This document shows positions 23,262 to 33,265 of a stretch of DNA of 64,000 nt, piece after piece. Both the position numbers and the translations under genes were made by a program. The notes beneath the pieces are model-generated. The model saw only the letters and a list, made by a program, of their open reading frames with translations. It had not been told where the DNA came from and made no database searches. This DNA is from Ectocarpus siliculosus (taxonomy: Eukaryota; Sar; Phaeophyceae; Ectocarpales; Ectocarpaceae), in the NCBI GenBank assembly GCA_000310025.1, contig FN649750.1:985824-1049823 (forward strand), given 5' to 3'. Each line of letters begins with the position of its first letter. Positions within the stretch are counted from its first letter, which is position 1.

Positions 23262-23562
23262 CGGTGCTGTAACTCGGCTCGCCCTTGGAGTCTAGAGCTC
23301 GCGACAGGGGCGCTGTGGTCTCGAGAGTGGCACGCCCACGTCGGCGAAGACGGCCGAAAAATTTGTTTGAACCCCATTAAAAAAAAAAATTAAAACCGAT
23401 TTACCGCACCGCAACGTCTAGCTCAACGACTGAAATAGTGGTTGCGTGCATTCACCGTGCGTGCTGTAACTCTACTCGCCTTTGGAGTTTCGAGCTCGCG
23501 ACAGGGGCGATGCGATCCAGAGACTGGCCCGCTGCAGCGGGCAACAACCGGCGAAAAAAAAA
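23262..23562. repeat. Imperfect tandem duplication, period ~198 bp
   Basis: Copies share GTGCTGTAACTC..CTCGCC and GAGCTCGCGACAGGGGCG, starting near 23263 and 23461, and each ends in a GGCGAA(A)A.. A-run. Confidence 0.75.
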
Positions 23563-23764
23563 GTATCAAGGCGACCGCGAACTGATGCACCGCAAAAAAA
23601 CGTCTTGCTTTTAGAGTGCAACAATGGTTGAACTCTTGCGTCTCAGGCCTCCGACATAATTGTAGTGAAGTCTATACTCACAGGATGGTCGTCGTGACGC
23701 GATACATTTCTTGATATTAGTATGGAAAAAAATAAAAAAAAAAGATGGCTCGATTTTTGTATTT

Positions 23765-24375
23765 CTACATACAGCAGTATGGACCAGACGCCGACTGTAT
23801 ATGGAAGTCGTACGAGTGTCGACTCAGTTGTGCTGTCACAGCATCTTCCACGCACTTCTGCCAGTGCTGGTTTGTCGATTGGAGTCTTGTAGGTCGAGAT
23901 ACAGCAGTGAGATTCTCGGGTTGTGGAGGCAAAAGTGAACCAGCGCAAAAAATTGCATGCATAGCTCGATTACTGCTGTGCTTTTGCAACAGCAGTATGG
24001 ACTAGACGCCGAACGACGTCCGCGTAATACCGCAATGACCTAACTGGATGGGATACTTCCTGCCACGGCGAACCATAGTACAGTGCGATGCAAACGTCCG
24101 TTCGTGTGTGGCGCGGCTGCCACATGTGTCGACGACAGTTACACATAGAGCTCTCGCCATGTTGTCGTTACCGCGCAGGAGGACCCCTCGGAGATCTTCC
24201 ACATGGTGCTACAACGACAGCAGTACTAATGTACATTGATGTCGTAGGAGAGTGGAGTTGTGCTGTCACGGCATCTTCCACGCACTCTCCTACCGGTGCT
24301 TGCGTCGATTGGAGTCTTATAGGCCGAAGTACAAGAGTGGGTTGGGTTCCGGGTTGTGGAAGCAAACCTGCCTGC
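23765..24375. repeat. Dispersed-in-tandem duplication, period ~440 bp
   Basis: TGTGCTGTCACAGCATCTTC followed by CACGCACT is at ~23830 and recurs with one change at ~24262. Each is followed by TCGATTGGAGTCTT and then GGGTTGTGGA(G/A)GCAAA. A third partial copy of the leading AACAGCAGTATGGAC block is at ~23988. No gene is recognised in 23563-27150. An A/T-rich microsatellite (GTT)n is at 24556-24575, and GGAAGCT/AGCTTCC words cluster at 25560-25720. Confidence 0.7.
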
Positions 24376-27156
24376 AACAACAGAGAAGGCGGTGTTCTAT
24401 TTTTACTAGAGTGTCCCGCTCGCCTTTTTTTTTTTTGCGACGTGTGGTTGCATATTTCTTTGCCACTGCCGAAAAAGACCGCTGGATCTTTACGCAGTCC
24501 ACCTTTCGCATTTATCATTTTACACCGAACGACGCAGGACGGGTCGACCTTCATCATTGTTGTTGTTGTTGTTGTCTTCACATGAAAAACCGTTCCGATC
24601 TCTCTCTACCCAGTAACTTCAGATGTCCGCTTACTTGTGGATTACCTGTTGGAAATTGTGGGAATCCCTTCATTCCGAGAGAGCCACAGGTCGGCATCAG
24701 GCCTTTTCTTTTTTTTGTATGCACTTTTCTTAGATGCACTTTTCTTCCTGTGAAGTTTTGACGTTGCGCTTGCCATCGTCGCTGAAGTGTTTGTGGCTTC
24801 AAACCTTCTCAGCCGACCTTCAAACTTCTTGCTTGTTGATGGTAACTTCTCCGCGCATGAGTCATATGCAGTTATGACCTACCTGCGCTTTGACTTTCAC
24901 GATGGGTATTTTACCTCTTTGTCTTGCATTGGTGAGTACCTGCGTTATACGGAAGGATCGTTCCACTACGCAAACGTCGACGTCTCCGGTTTTTTTTTTG
25001 TTCCCTCCGCACTCCTTCCTTGCGGCGGTTTTCACACCGACTTCGAACGTGGGGTGCAATTTCCTCTCTTCGTACCTTCCTCGTCGGCCTTCTCCATCGG
25101 TATGTACATCATGTATACCTCGATTTTTCGGATTTTCGATTCCGATTGAGACAAGACTACGGACTGACATTTCCCTTTCACCTCCGACGAGACCGCGCGC
25201 TCGTCGAGTGCCGAAATTCTTCACCACTTCCTTGCCTCTCCCAACACCGCCCCTTCTTCCCGCCCCAACAAATCTTCTCCCCTTCTTCTTCTTCTTCTTT
25301 CCTTCCTCCCGGACACTCACCACCATCCGTCCTGGATGTTGGCCCCCAGCCCCATTGGGGGGCGGGGGGCCAATCCTTAACCCTAGTACGATTTGTACGT
25401 AGCCAATAACGTAGCCAATAAGAAATAAATCGTCCACGTACATATCGGGCAGTCGTGTGATAACATTGTTAAGTGTTGTAGCACGATTCAGGACGATTGA
25501 AAAAAGTTCGGGGGACAGTAGTCACACGGCCTTCTACAGAGGGAATATATTACCATGCTTGATGAAAGCTTCCGGAAAGTGGTGGAAGCTACAGTAGTGA
25601 CTAGTGACCATTGCTTCTAGGTGGAAGCTCAGTGGAAGTACCTCCATCAGGTTCGAGCAAGCAGCGCTGGAGGGTCCGCAACGACCGTGGAAGCTTCCAT
25701 GCAAGCTTCCACCATGTCCACAAACATCTGACACCGGCTGAAAAGGGCGTTGAAGTCACTTAAGCAATCCTTTAGAACGCGACATGGGTTTAGGACAAGA
25801 GGAACAACGGCACTGTGTATATTCAAAATCAGACGAGACAAGGACCAACAAAAGTAGTCGTGTTGCGCCCACGCATGGTTATCGGGACAGCTGGCTAGGG
25901 GCAGTCGGACGCGGTGCAGGGCAGGAACTAACTATTCCCAGGAGACCGACAACTCAGCACTTCCCAAAAATCATCAACACCATCGCGCACTGTCGTAGCA
26001 GTCACGGCCAAAGGCAACGATCCATCAGCAGCGGGGCGCTCCACCTTCCCCAACATCAGGGGACACTACAGGCGGGTATCCAAGCTGGCTTCTCCGCTTG
26101 TCCTTGTCCCTCGTCCTTCGTTTCCAGCCTATCTCCAGTCAGCTCTTCGGGCGCCATCTTGTGGTTGGGTTCACACCCACCCCCGTCCCGTTCCCGCCGC
26201 CGAGTTCCTTGTTGGCTCTTCCAGTAAACCATCAATCTTTCCTTTACCATCTCATTTCCGTTGATCATTCTTGACCCTCGACCGAACAAGTGCGGGTTGT
26301 GCAAAGAGTAGGTGAGCGCAAGGGGCGCAGGTAAAAGGTCGCTGCGCAGAAACTGCAACTCCTACCAAGAGCACTAATAGAGGGTATCCAAGGGTGTATC
26401 ACGAAACTTCTTCCTTCCTCATGATGCACATCCTCTGTCCTGACAGTGCATATCGATGCAGTAACTTTAATTCCAGACAGAGCAAGCACCGCCACATCCG
26501 AGCGGATGACAAAATTTTGATCGACTTTGTTTTTCTCCAAATTTCATTGAAGTGGGCACCATAGTTGAAGATAGCCTGATTACTGGTATCTTACTCCCAA
26601 GGACTTCTCTGATCACGGCTGCCCCAGCATTTCGGCACCATTCGCGCACGAAGAGAGTTTCCAAGTCGACGCGGCATGCTGACCACAGACACGTTGAGGA
26701 GGCGAGCACAACGATGAAAAAATCGCCACCGTGTCGCAAACGGTACGGAACCGCTTTGGCTTGGGCTGCACGTCTCTTGGACTGCAATAACAGCCCGGGG
26801 GTAGCCCCGGCCTCAACTGAGGTCCCTTTCCGTTTTGCCAGCGGGCTCACGAAAGGAAGGCCCATCTCACGAGCAAAGTCTCCAAAATGTGTGCCAGAGC
26901 CATGAATACATTAACGAAGTTGGCTTGGGCTGCACTTTCCCTTTGAGTGTCACCATCTAAATCGCTCGTGTCCGAACCGTTCGTTCACTTTTCCCGCTCC
27001 ATTTTTGGTTTTGCTAGGTGTATGTGTGGAGGGAGGGAGAAGAGCAGTTTCTGCAACGGGCGATTTGTCGGTGGCGGCATAGAGCTCCTCAGACTGCGGA
27101 CGCCTCAAGGACGCCGGAAGGAGCGGGGCACGGGGGAGAATGGCCGGCAACCGAGT

Positions 27157-27208
27157 GATGCTACGGTAGGGGGGTCACCTCATCCTACACTTTCGGGTAC
27201 GGAGACGC
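27157..27208. repeat. Dispersed repeat, copy 1 (partner at 62221)
   Basis: GAGTGATGCT.ACGGTAGGGG followed by (A/G)TCACCTCATC(T/C)T.CACT(C)TTCGGGTA is shared with 62221-62277, in the same orientation. Confidence 0.7.
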
Positions 27209-27751
27209 GTTATACTTAAAACCTGTTGGTTGCAATGTTTCGATGTAGAATCGCCGCAACAGGACTACAGCACATGCTGTGTACCACAAGAGTAGTATGT
27301 CGCCCCAAACGAGCCCCCCCCCTACCTACCGTCGCATCTGCTACCCCGACGGCGAAAGGGCGAATTCGCCATTCAAAACCAAAATGGGCATGTTGTCTCC
27401 ATGATGACGGGTTTACGACGAAGCGCACAACATCGTTGTCAAGGCGTCGCCTGCACAACTCAAGGAAAGGTAGAGGTTCATGGGGTCTAACAGCCACCGC
27501 CCTGAACGCACACACACGTGGCTACATTGCGGAGTTAACACACCCGGGTGTGCAATGTGTTTTGCCGCGTTGTGCGCTGAGGACGCAAGGAAGAGAGGAC
27601 AAAGAGAGAATCTTCTTCTTCACGTCGTCGACCGATTCATGGATTATCCCACGGCGAATAAGTGCTCCATTAACATTTGCCGCATGTGCATACACATATG
27701 TGCTTAACATCGAATCCATCACGGATACCTGCATGCCCATGGGCGGCCCAT

Positions 27752-27772
27752 GAAGTGCCCACCGTGGGCACT
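27752..27772. repeat. Perfect 10-bp-arm palindrome
   Basis: AAGTGCCCAC C GTGGGCACTT, preceded by GCATGCCCATGGGC at 27731. It belongs to the CCCATGGG-rich neighbourhood that flanks the telomere-like array. Confidence 0.85.
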
Positions 27773-27853
27773 TCAACCAAGAACTTTGCCACCGGCACAT
27801 CAACCTAGAACTTAGCCTCCAGCGCCAACCTAGCACGTATCGCCTGGGCTTGG

Positions 27854-27880
27854 GGTTAGGGTTAGGGTTAGCGTTAGGGT
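27854..27880 (+). repeat. Interstitial telomere-like array (TTAGGG)n
   Basis: Four TTAGGG units, one mutated to TTAGCG. The window continues for more than 27 kb on either side, so this is not a chromosome end. Confidence 0.9.
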
Positions 27881-27968
27881 TATTAGCCGCTATAGTGCCC
27901 GTTCGAACGCGGATAATCTATCTATTGCTTAGGAGTACACTGATTCGGTTGAAGGGCTCTTATTGGCC

Positions 27969-28050
27969 GCCCATGGGCTTCCGCCCATGGGCATGCCCAT
28001 GGGTCGCCCACGGGTCACCCATGGATCACCCATGGGAATCCCATGGGTCG
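27969..28050. repeat. Cluster of CCCATGGG palindromes
   Basis: Five perfect CCCATGGG words and several one-off variants lie in ~80 bp, about 90 bp after the telomere-like array. A similar pairing recurs at 39824-40097. No gene is seen in 28051-29193. The frame 28502-28711 (LFVQVLKKHNVLENASDE) is short and unassigned. Confidence 0.85.
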
Positions 28051-29193
28051 TTTGCGAAAACTGTAGAAATTGTGGGAGACCCCCGACGCTAGACGTTGGT
28101 TACTGGATGCTGATTTGCGCAGGTTAAGTCACGTCAGGTCCCCGAAAAATGAGAGACGACGTGTCTTGGTAGGGCTCCCCATGGCCCTTGCGCTATTGGA
28201 GGTAGCTGTCCTGTCGTCCGTACCTAAGTAAGATGGGCTGTGGCACTTGTACGCGCAGTCTTTGGAGCTGTTGTTTTTCATGAAGGGAACACAACAGTAG
28301 TATCACGTCCGTATAAGTAACGACCCTAATGGGGGAATTTCGGGAATGTGTGTATGTCGACAATTTTCACCAAAACGGGCGTGCCTAACCATGAGATATC
28401 GGGGGAAGGTATGCGTACGTCCTTGACAAGAGTACCAGACCAACCGTCACGAGGTACTTGGTTGCTTGGACCCGAGATAATACCGAGATCAGTCCAGTGA
28501 AATGATGGCATTGATTGAAAACCAAACGACTAAAACCGAAAGACTGTCTCTTTTCGTCCAGGTTTTGAAGAAACACAACGTCTTGGAGAACGCGAGCGAC
28601 GAGACGACTACGGCCAAGTTCGCTGCACACGACGATGCTATGTGCTCAATAAAAAAAGAAAAACTTAGTCGCTTCAGCCCTTCAGACACTTGTGATGGCT
28701 ATATTCATTGAGAACACCCAGTCATGTGCGGTCGGTCACCTCGCCCAGTGGCTCATGTTCTTCGACCTGCGCTGCGTGGCAAGCAGTTGGCTGTTGAGAG
28801 GGATCGGTCCACCAGTGGGCTTGTTGATAATGACGAAACGTTGACATTTCAGATGACTCCCTCCTGGATCTCAAATCCCATCGCCCAGGTACAATCGTTG
28901 AGCGCATGAAAGCCAGCCCATCGCCACCGAAAACAAAGATCTGTCGGTACAGGCTGGCCCATCTACACCGACCTAAACCAACGATTAATGAATTTTCCTG
29001 GCGACTCTTTACGGACCTCTCACAACTCAACTGCCTGGGTGTTGGGGGCCCACAACACCCATGGGGTACCACAACAAATTCGTGAAAAATGTAAGACTTC
29101 CCTTCCCTGACTTTCCAAACACCAATGCCGCAGGTTGAATCCACAACATCTGTCGGCACTACAAGAACTTTACTGTAATTTCTACCGGTTCAC

Positions 29194-29319
29194 ATGGCTC
29201 TCCAACAGCAGTGCCCTGTTGTTGCGCCATGTGGCAAGATCCAAGTTGTCGAGGCTGAGATTCTTCTCCCCAATCGCAATAGCTCGAAGGTAGAGAAGGT
29301 CTGCTTCCTCGTACTCGCC
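29194..29319 (-). CDS. TPR exon A (intact, 126 nt)
   Basis: This exon is flanked by ..CCAG acceptor and |GTGAAC donor, in phase 0, and codes for exactly 42 residues starting GEYEEADLLYLRAIAIGEK and ending NNRALLLESH. It is a single kinesin-light-chain-type TPR. It is the most 3' TPR module found on the minus strand; I could not identify a terminal exon below it. Confidence 0.88.
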
Positions 29320-29562
29320 CTGGAAGGGGAGGAGAAAGCACAACACGGGTGGAACCAAGGCAACCGGGTGAAATGCCCAACAGCCACTCGGTCGTTGAGC
29401 AATGGATTCACACCAAGCCAAATATTTCCGAGCATAACCACGTTCCACACATAACAACTCTAAAAGAAAAACTGAACATTTTGACGGCTCCAAACATCTG
29501 CTTCAACCGCGTCAGGCATCCTCACGAAACCGCGAGAAATACAAAACAACCATGGCTTTCAC

Positions 29563-29688
29563 CTGTTTCTTTAACAGCAGCGCCAAGTTGTTGAGACGTG
29601 GGGCAAGATCTAGGTGATCGGGGCCAAGCGTCTTCTCGCCAATCTCAATAGCTCGACGATACAGAGAGCGTGCCTCATCGTACTCGCC
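29563..29688 (-). CDS. TPR exon B (intact, 126 nt)
   Basis: Acceptor CACAG, donor CAG|GTGAAA, phase 0, 42 codons. It reads GEYDEARSLYRRAIEIGEK, then GPDHLDLAPRLNNLALLLKKQ split across the second helix. It has the canonical TPR pattern (small residue 8, Ala 20-type positions) of the KLC subclass. Confidence 0.9.
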
Positions 29689-29800
29689 CTGTGGAGCACG
29701 CAGCGGGGTGGCGTGAGGCATCGGGACCCTCCAAAAGTTTGGAATATTCAACAAATGACGGTGAGAACACGTTCTCCTGGAAAACCCTCATGTTTCTCAC

Positions 29801-29926
29801 CTGCAGCTCCAACAAAGCCGCTCGGTTGTTTAGTCCTGTGGCCACTTGGGGGTGCTCACTCCCCAACGATTTTTCCCAAATGGCAAGCGCACGCTTGTTT
29901 AGAGGATCGGCTTGCTCACAGATGTC
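29801..29926 (-). CDS. TPR exon C (intact, 126 nt)
   Basis: Acceptor ATCAG, donor CAG|GTGAGA, phase 0, 42 codons. It reads DICEQADPLNKRALAIWEK, then SEHPQVATGLNNRAALLELQ. The first three residues differ from the usual GKY/GEY start. Confidence 0.88.
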
Positions 29927-30044
29927 CTGATACGTGATGACAGGAGAATGAGCGGGACGAAGGCTAACAATAGTGAGGCAAACGTCAGGCGGCAGGGCTC
30001 CTCAAGCTGGGACCAAATATTCAATGGTGCTCGGAGAATATATG

Positions 30045-30150
30045 CTTTACAACTCCGCTCGGAAATGTGGCAAGATCTGGATAGCCTGGGAAGCGTTTTC
30101 GTACCAATTTCAAAGCGTCGAGGGTGCAGAGGGTGTGCCTGGTCGTTATT
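30045..30150 (-). pseudogene. Decayed TPR exon D with frameshift
   Basis: DQAHPLHPRRFEIGTKTLP is followed, after a one-base shift, by GYPDLATFPSGVVK. Neither splice site matches those of the intact modules. It is a TPR fossil. Confidence 0.7.
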
Positions 30151-30263
30151 GCTCTAACAAGCAGCAAAGAAGTGGTATGAGGCAGCGATCCCACCAAGAG
30201 CTTTTCAGTGTTCTACAAATGGCGGCCGTGAGAAGCTTCCTGTCTTAGTCTGATGGTGCTCAA

Positions 30264-30305
30264 CTGGCACTCCGACAACCCCGCCCAGTTGTTGAGCAAT
30301 CCAAG
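30264..30305 (-). pseudogene. TPR fragment E (3' half only)
   Basis: LLNNWAGLSECQ matches the second helix and end of a TPR module; the donor reads TTGAG instead of GTGAG and the first half is missing. Confidence 0.6.
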
Positions 30306-30430
30306 CAAACCAGCAGCAGCTTCTAAGAACTTTGAACCTTCTACACGGAAAATTCTCACGTGCTGCTTTAACGCAACATCATTCACAGGGTAACATGAGA
30401 AACTTCCTTGGTGCTTCTGACAGATCTCGC

Positions 30431-30547
30431 CTTCTTGACCGCTGCCAGGTTGTTGAGCGCTGCGGCCAAGCTCGGGTGCTCAGGGTCGAGATTCTTCTCT
30501 TGTTCCATACACCGCTCGCAGAGTTGCTGAGCTTCAGCGAGTTTGCC
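30431..30547 (-). CDS. TPR exon F (117 nt, GC donor)
   Basis: GKLAEAQQLCERCMEQEKN, then DPEHPSLAAALNNLAAVKK, 39 codons, phase 0. The acceptor is CCAG. The site homologous to the usual donor reads AAG|GCGAGA, so splicing would need a GC donor. It is otherwise close to exon G. Confidence 0.75.
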
Positions 30548-30617
30548 CTGGAAGGGAAGTGCAAAGCACGAAACGGGTGTAGTGAACGCGTTGTACTACG
30601 CTGCGGCAAAACAAAAG

Positions 30618-30668
30618 GCCAACAACCGCGCCCTGTTGTCGAGCCTCGTGGCAAGATCTGGGTGGTTT
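30618..30668 (-). pseudogene. TPR fragment H (3' half)
   Basis: HPDLATRLDNRARLLA-like remnant. It matches the 3' half of decayed exon I, indicating that F+H and G+I are tandem copies. Confidence 0.6.
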
Positions 30669-30695
30669 CCTTGGAAAATTTAGATGCGATCCCAC

Positions 30696-30815
30696 CTGCT
30701 TGAGCTCTGCCAGGTTGTTGAGCGTTGCGGCCAAGCTCGGGTGTTCAGGGCCGAGGACCTCCTCCTCTATTGCCATGCACCGCTCGTAGAGTTGCTCAGC
30801 TTCAGTGTACTTGCC
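30696..30815 (-). CDS. TPR exon G (intact, 120 nt)
   Basis: GKYTEAEQLYERCMAIEEE, then GPEHPSLAATLNNLAELKQ, 40 codons. Acceptor TTCAG, donor CAG|GTGGGA, phase 0. Two codons are missing near the end compared with the 42-codon modules. Confidence 0.88.
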
Positions 30816-30879
30816 CTGAAGGGTAAGGGGCAAGCACGAAACGGGCGTAGCCAAGACATTGTACTGCACTGCGGGTAGA

Positions 30880-31005
30880 ACAACAGGCCAACATGGGTGC
30901 TCTGTTGGCGAGCCTCGTGGCACGATCTGGATGGTTAACGCCCAGTGTCTTCTCACCGATTTCAATCCGTCGAAGGTTTTGAATGCCTGCCTCATCGTAC
31001 TTGCC
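30880..31005 (-). pseudogene. Decayed TPR exon I
   Basis: KYDEAGIQNLRRIEIGEK, then GVNHPDRATRLANRAPML. The frame is open, but the acceptor is changed from CAG|GGC to CAAGGC and the usual donor is lost (GCCTGTTG), so correct splicing is doubtful. Confidence 0.65.
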
Positions 31006-31262
31006 TTGTGTGAGGCAACCGGACCCAAACGAACTACATTTTTTTTTTTTGTCTTCAGTTCAAATCAGCGCTCACAGCACTAGTGCTGTTTACTCGAACC
31101 CGTGGTCACACAGGAGAGCCCCTCTCTACCCTCCCCTCCTGGTACTTGGCCTTCAATTTTTTAATGCGAGAAGAGTTCAGCATCTGTGTACACACGAACT
31201 ATAATAGCGCTATCCACTAGGTAGGCCAGGAGCGGAAGCGAGAGAAAACCTCACTTTGCAAG

Positions 31263-31347
31263 AAAAGCTCGCTTACGCCGGGATTCGAACCCCTGACCTG
31301 CCCTCTAGAAGGTTTCGAGGATACCAACTAGACCACCGGGGAGACCG
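31263..31347 (-). ncRNA. tRNA-like RNA polymerase III unit (SINE head or tRNA fossil)
   Basis: On the minus strand an A box (TGGTCTAGTTGG) is followed ~30 nt later by a consensus B box (GGTTCGAATCC) and then, ~14 nt further, by TTTT. The D- and T-arm regions resemble a tRNA, but the 5' CTCCCC and 3' GTAAGCGAG cannot pair as an acceptor stem and the anticodon arm is weak. A functional tRNA is therefore unlikely. It sits in an intron of the TPR array. Confidence 0.55.
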
Positions 31348-31420
31348 GGATGCGACATGTAGTGAGTTTTGAACAATGAGCGGCTGAGATAATCCCCTTG
31401 AACAATCAAACACCTCTCAC

Positions 31421-31546
31421 CTGGCTCTCCAACAACCCTGCCCTGTTGTTGAGCCTTACGGCAAGACTTGGGTGGTTGGGACCCAGTGTCCTCTCTCCAA
31501 TCTTAATACTTTCAAGGTACATAGGGTCTGCCTCTTCGAACTTGCC
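31421..31546 (-). CDS. TPR exon J (intact, 126 nt)
   Basis: GKFEEADPMYLESIKIGER, then GPNHPSLAVRLNNRAGLLESQ, 42 codons. Acceptor CACAG, donor CAG|GTGAGA, phase 0. Confidence 0.9.
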
Positions 31547-31664
31547 CTGTGCAACAAGCAGCGGGGTGGGCGTGGTGCAAGGAAGTTTCATCAAGAGCTT
31601 TGAAATATCAATAGTCAACAATGGCCGCAGTGAGAAATTGCTGAAAATATCTGATGGCTCCCAC

Positions 31665-31790
31665 CTGGATCCCCAACAACCCCGCTCGGTTGTTGAGCAC
31701 TGAAGCATAGTTGGGATGTTCTGTGCCTGCGGTTGCACCCAGATCTCGTAGGACATGCACGAAGAGAGCGTCCGCGTCTTCGTACTTGCC
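31665..31790 (-). CDS. TPR exon K (intact, 126 nt, divergent first helix)
   Basis: GKYEDADALFVHVLRDLG, then GTEHPNYASVLNNRAGLLGIQ, 42 codons. Acceptor CCCAG, donor CAG|GTGGGA, phase 0. The A helix differs strongly from its neighbours while the LNNRAGLL part is conserved. Confidence 0.88.
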
Positions 31791-31854
31791 CTGGGAGGGA
31801 AGGAAAAAAGCACGAAGCAGGTCGAAGAAGCAACTTCAGTATATTGCGGAGGAG

Positions 31855-31977
31855 TAATTGCTCAACAACCCCGCTCGGTTGTTGAGACTCTTGGCATGTT
31901 CGGATGATCCCGCCCCAAGGATTTCTCAAAGCCTCGTGCATCGTCATGTGCAACGAGTCAGCTTCGGCGTACTTCCC
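31855..31977 (-). pseudogene. Decayed TPR exon L, two frameshifts
   Basis: GKYAEADSLHMTMHEA is followed after a shift by FEKSLGRDHPNM, and after a second shift by LNNRAGLLSN. The acceptor TCTCAG is intact. Both TPR helices remain readable only by changing frame. Confidence 0.75.
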
Positions 31978-32054
31978 CTGAGAGGGAAGACGCGAACAAC
32001 AAACGGGCAAATCCAAGGTTATTGTCCCGCACTCCGGAGGGTCACACTCAACGA

Positions 32055-32143
32055 CGCTTGCTGGTTGAGTCATTCCCTAACTCCCTTTCCCAAATACCGA
32101 TCGCACGCTTGCTATGTAGGGGCTCGACTTGTTCGTACTTGCC
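32055..32143 (-). pseudogene. Truncated TPR exon M
   Basis: GKYEQVEPLHSKRAIGIWE, then RELGND, after which the homology stops. The acceptor is CAC|GGC rather than CAG|GGC. It is the most 5' TPR module on the strand. Confidence 0.6.
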
Positions 32144-33039
32144 GTGACAGGTGGCGAGAGAAACAAAAGTGATAGAGGCTAAGATGAAGAACGTCGCGAG
32201 AACAAATAGTGCGCAAACTTCTGAAAACCAATCTGAAATTGAGAGATTTGCAATGTTGCGCTCTCGGCTAGTCTACGAAATTTTGCAACTCTGAAGCCAA
32301 CATTGGTTTGCTGATTCGCTCTCAGCGAATGAAAATGATGCGGGCTGCGTGGCATGCGGGACACGGCGAACGACACAGAGTTGGCTGTAGGCTATGAGCA
32401 CGTGCGCCTTAGGCTGTTCATTACTAGATGAAAAAGGGTATATGCAAGACGCATGTATGTGTCATTTTGCACATGTGGTGCAGGCCTGTGTGGTACTTGG
32501 CATACGCGCGCGTAAATAACGTTGCAATAAATGAGCGTAACGCGCCCAAGTAAGGCAGTAGTGGGTTGAAAAAAATCAGCCGCATTAGTCTAACGTGCGT
32601 GCGCGCCAGCAATATAGCACCTGGCGCGTCAAATCGCACGCGGGCCAATATTGTATCTGCGATAGATACTCAAGGCACAAGACCCGCGGAAACAACGTCG
32701 AGAAAAAACAAAAACAATACAATCCGTGCGTTTCCCTCACGCCTTCGCGTGACACCGACTGCACCCGTCCACCCTCAGCACAAGGTAAGTGCATACAGTC
32801 TCCTGGTACCTGTCTTTGACAAAAAAATGCAAAATCAATTCAAACTGACAACAATTTACCACACGACAACAACAACAACAACTGGCCGTCCTCCGTTGTA
32901 CAGCATCGTCAAAGGCTCTCCTCATTGCATCAAACCCCGCATGCTCGCCGAAAGAAAAAAATGTGTGGCAATCCTCCTCTATGACCCCGGCTAGCACGTC
33001 AAAGCTGAATAAAAGGTGTGAAACCGACTGTCCAGAAAC

Positions 33040-33130
33040 GCGTCACTCAACGTCGGCGGAAGCTATGATTGTTTTATTTCAACACAACCGGGGCGTCACT
33101 CAACGTATGCGGAACTAATGATTGTTTCTC
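33040..33130. repeat. Short tandem duplication, period ~54 bp
   Basis: GCGTCACTCAACGT..GCGGAA(G)CTA.TGATTGTTT occurs at ~33040 and ~33094. The rest of 32144-33265 holds a minus-strand stretch reading FDVLAGVIEEDCHTFF and FDAMRRAFDDAVQRR (32895-33005) that looks coding but has no clear splice sites. Confidence 0.6.
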
Positions 33131-33265
33131 ACAACACCATCGGACACCCTGCAAACACGCCTTGAAACGAGATATCTGCTGTTCTGGACTTGTTATTTAT
33201 TGTTTAGGTCCTTCAGGCTTGTGGACCCCAAACGGTATCCGCCTGCACGAAATGAAACAGCATAC

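Noticed and set aside
26265-26865. Possible retroelement coding region (132-codon minus frame)
   Set aside because: No reverse transcriptase, integrase or capsid motif could be recognised, and no long terminal repeats were found.
31263-31347. Functional tRNA gene
   Set aside because: A and B boxes are present, but the ends do not form an acceptor stem and the anticodon stem is poor.
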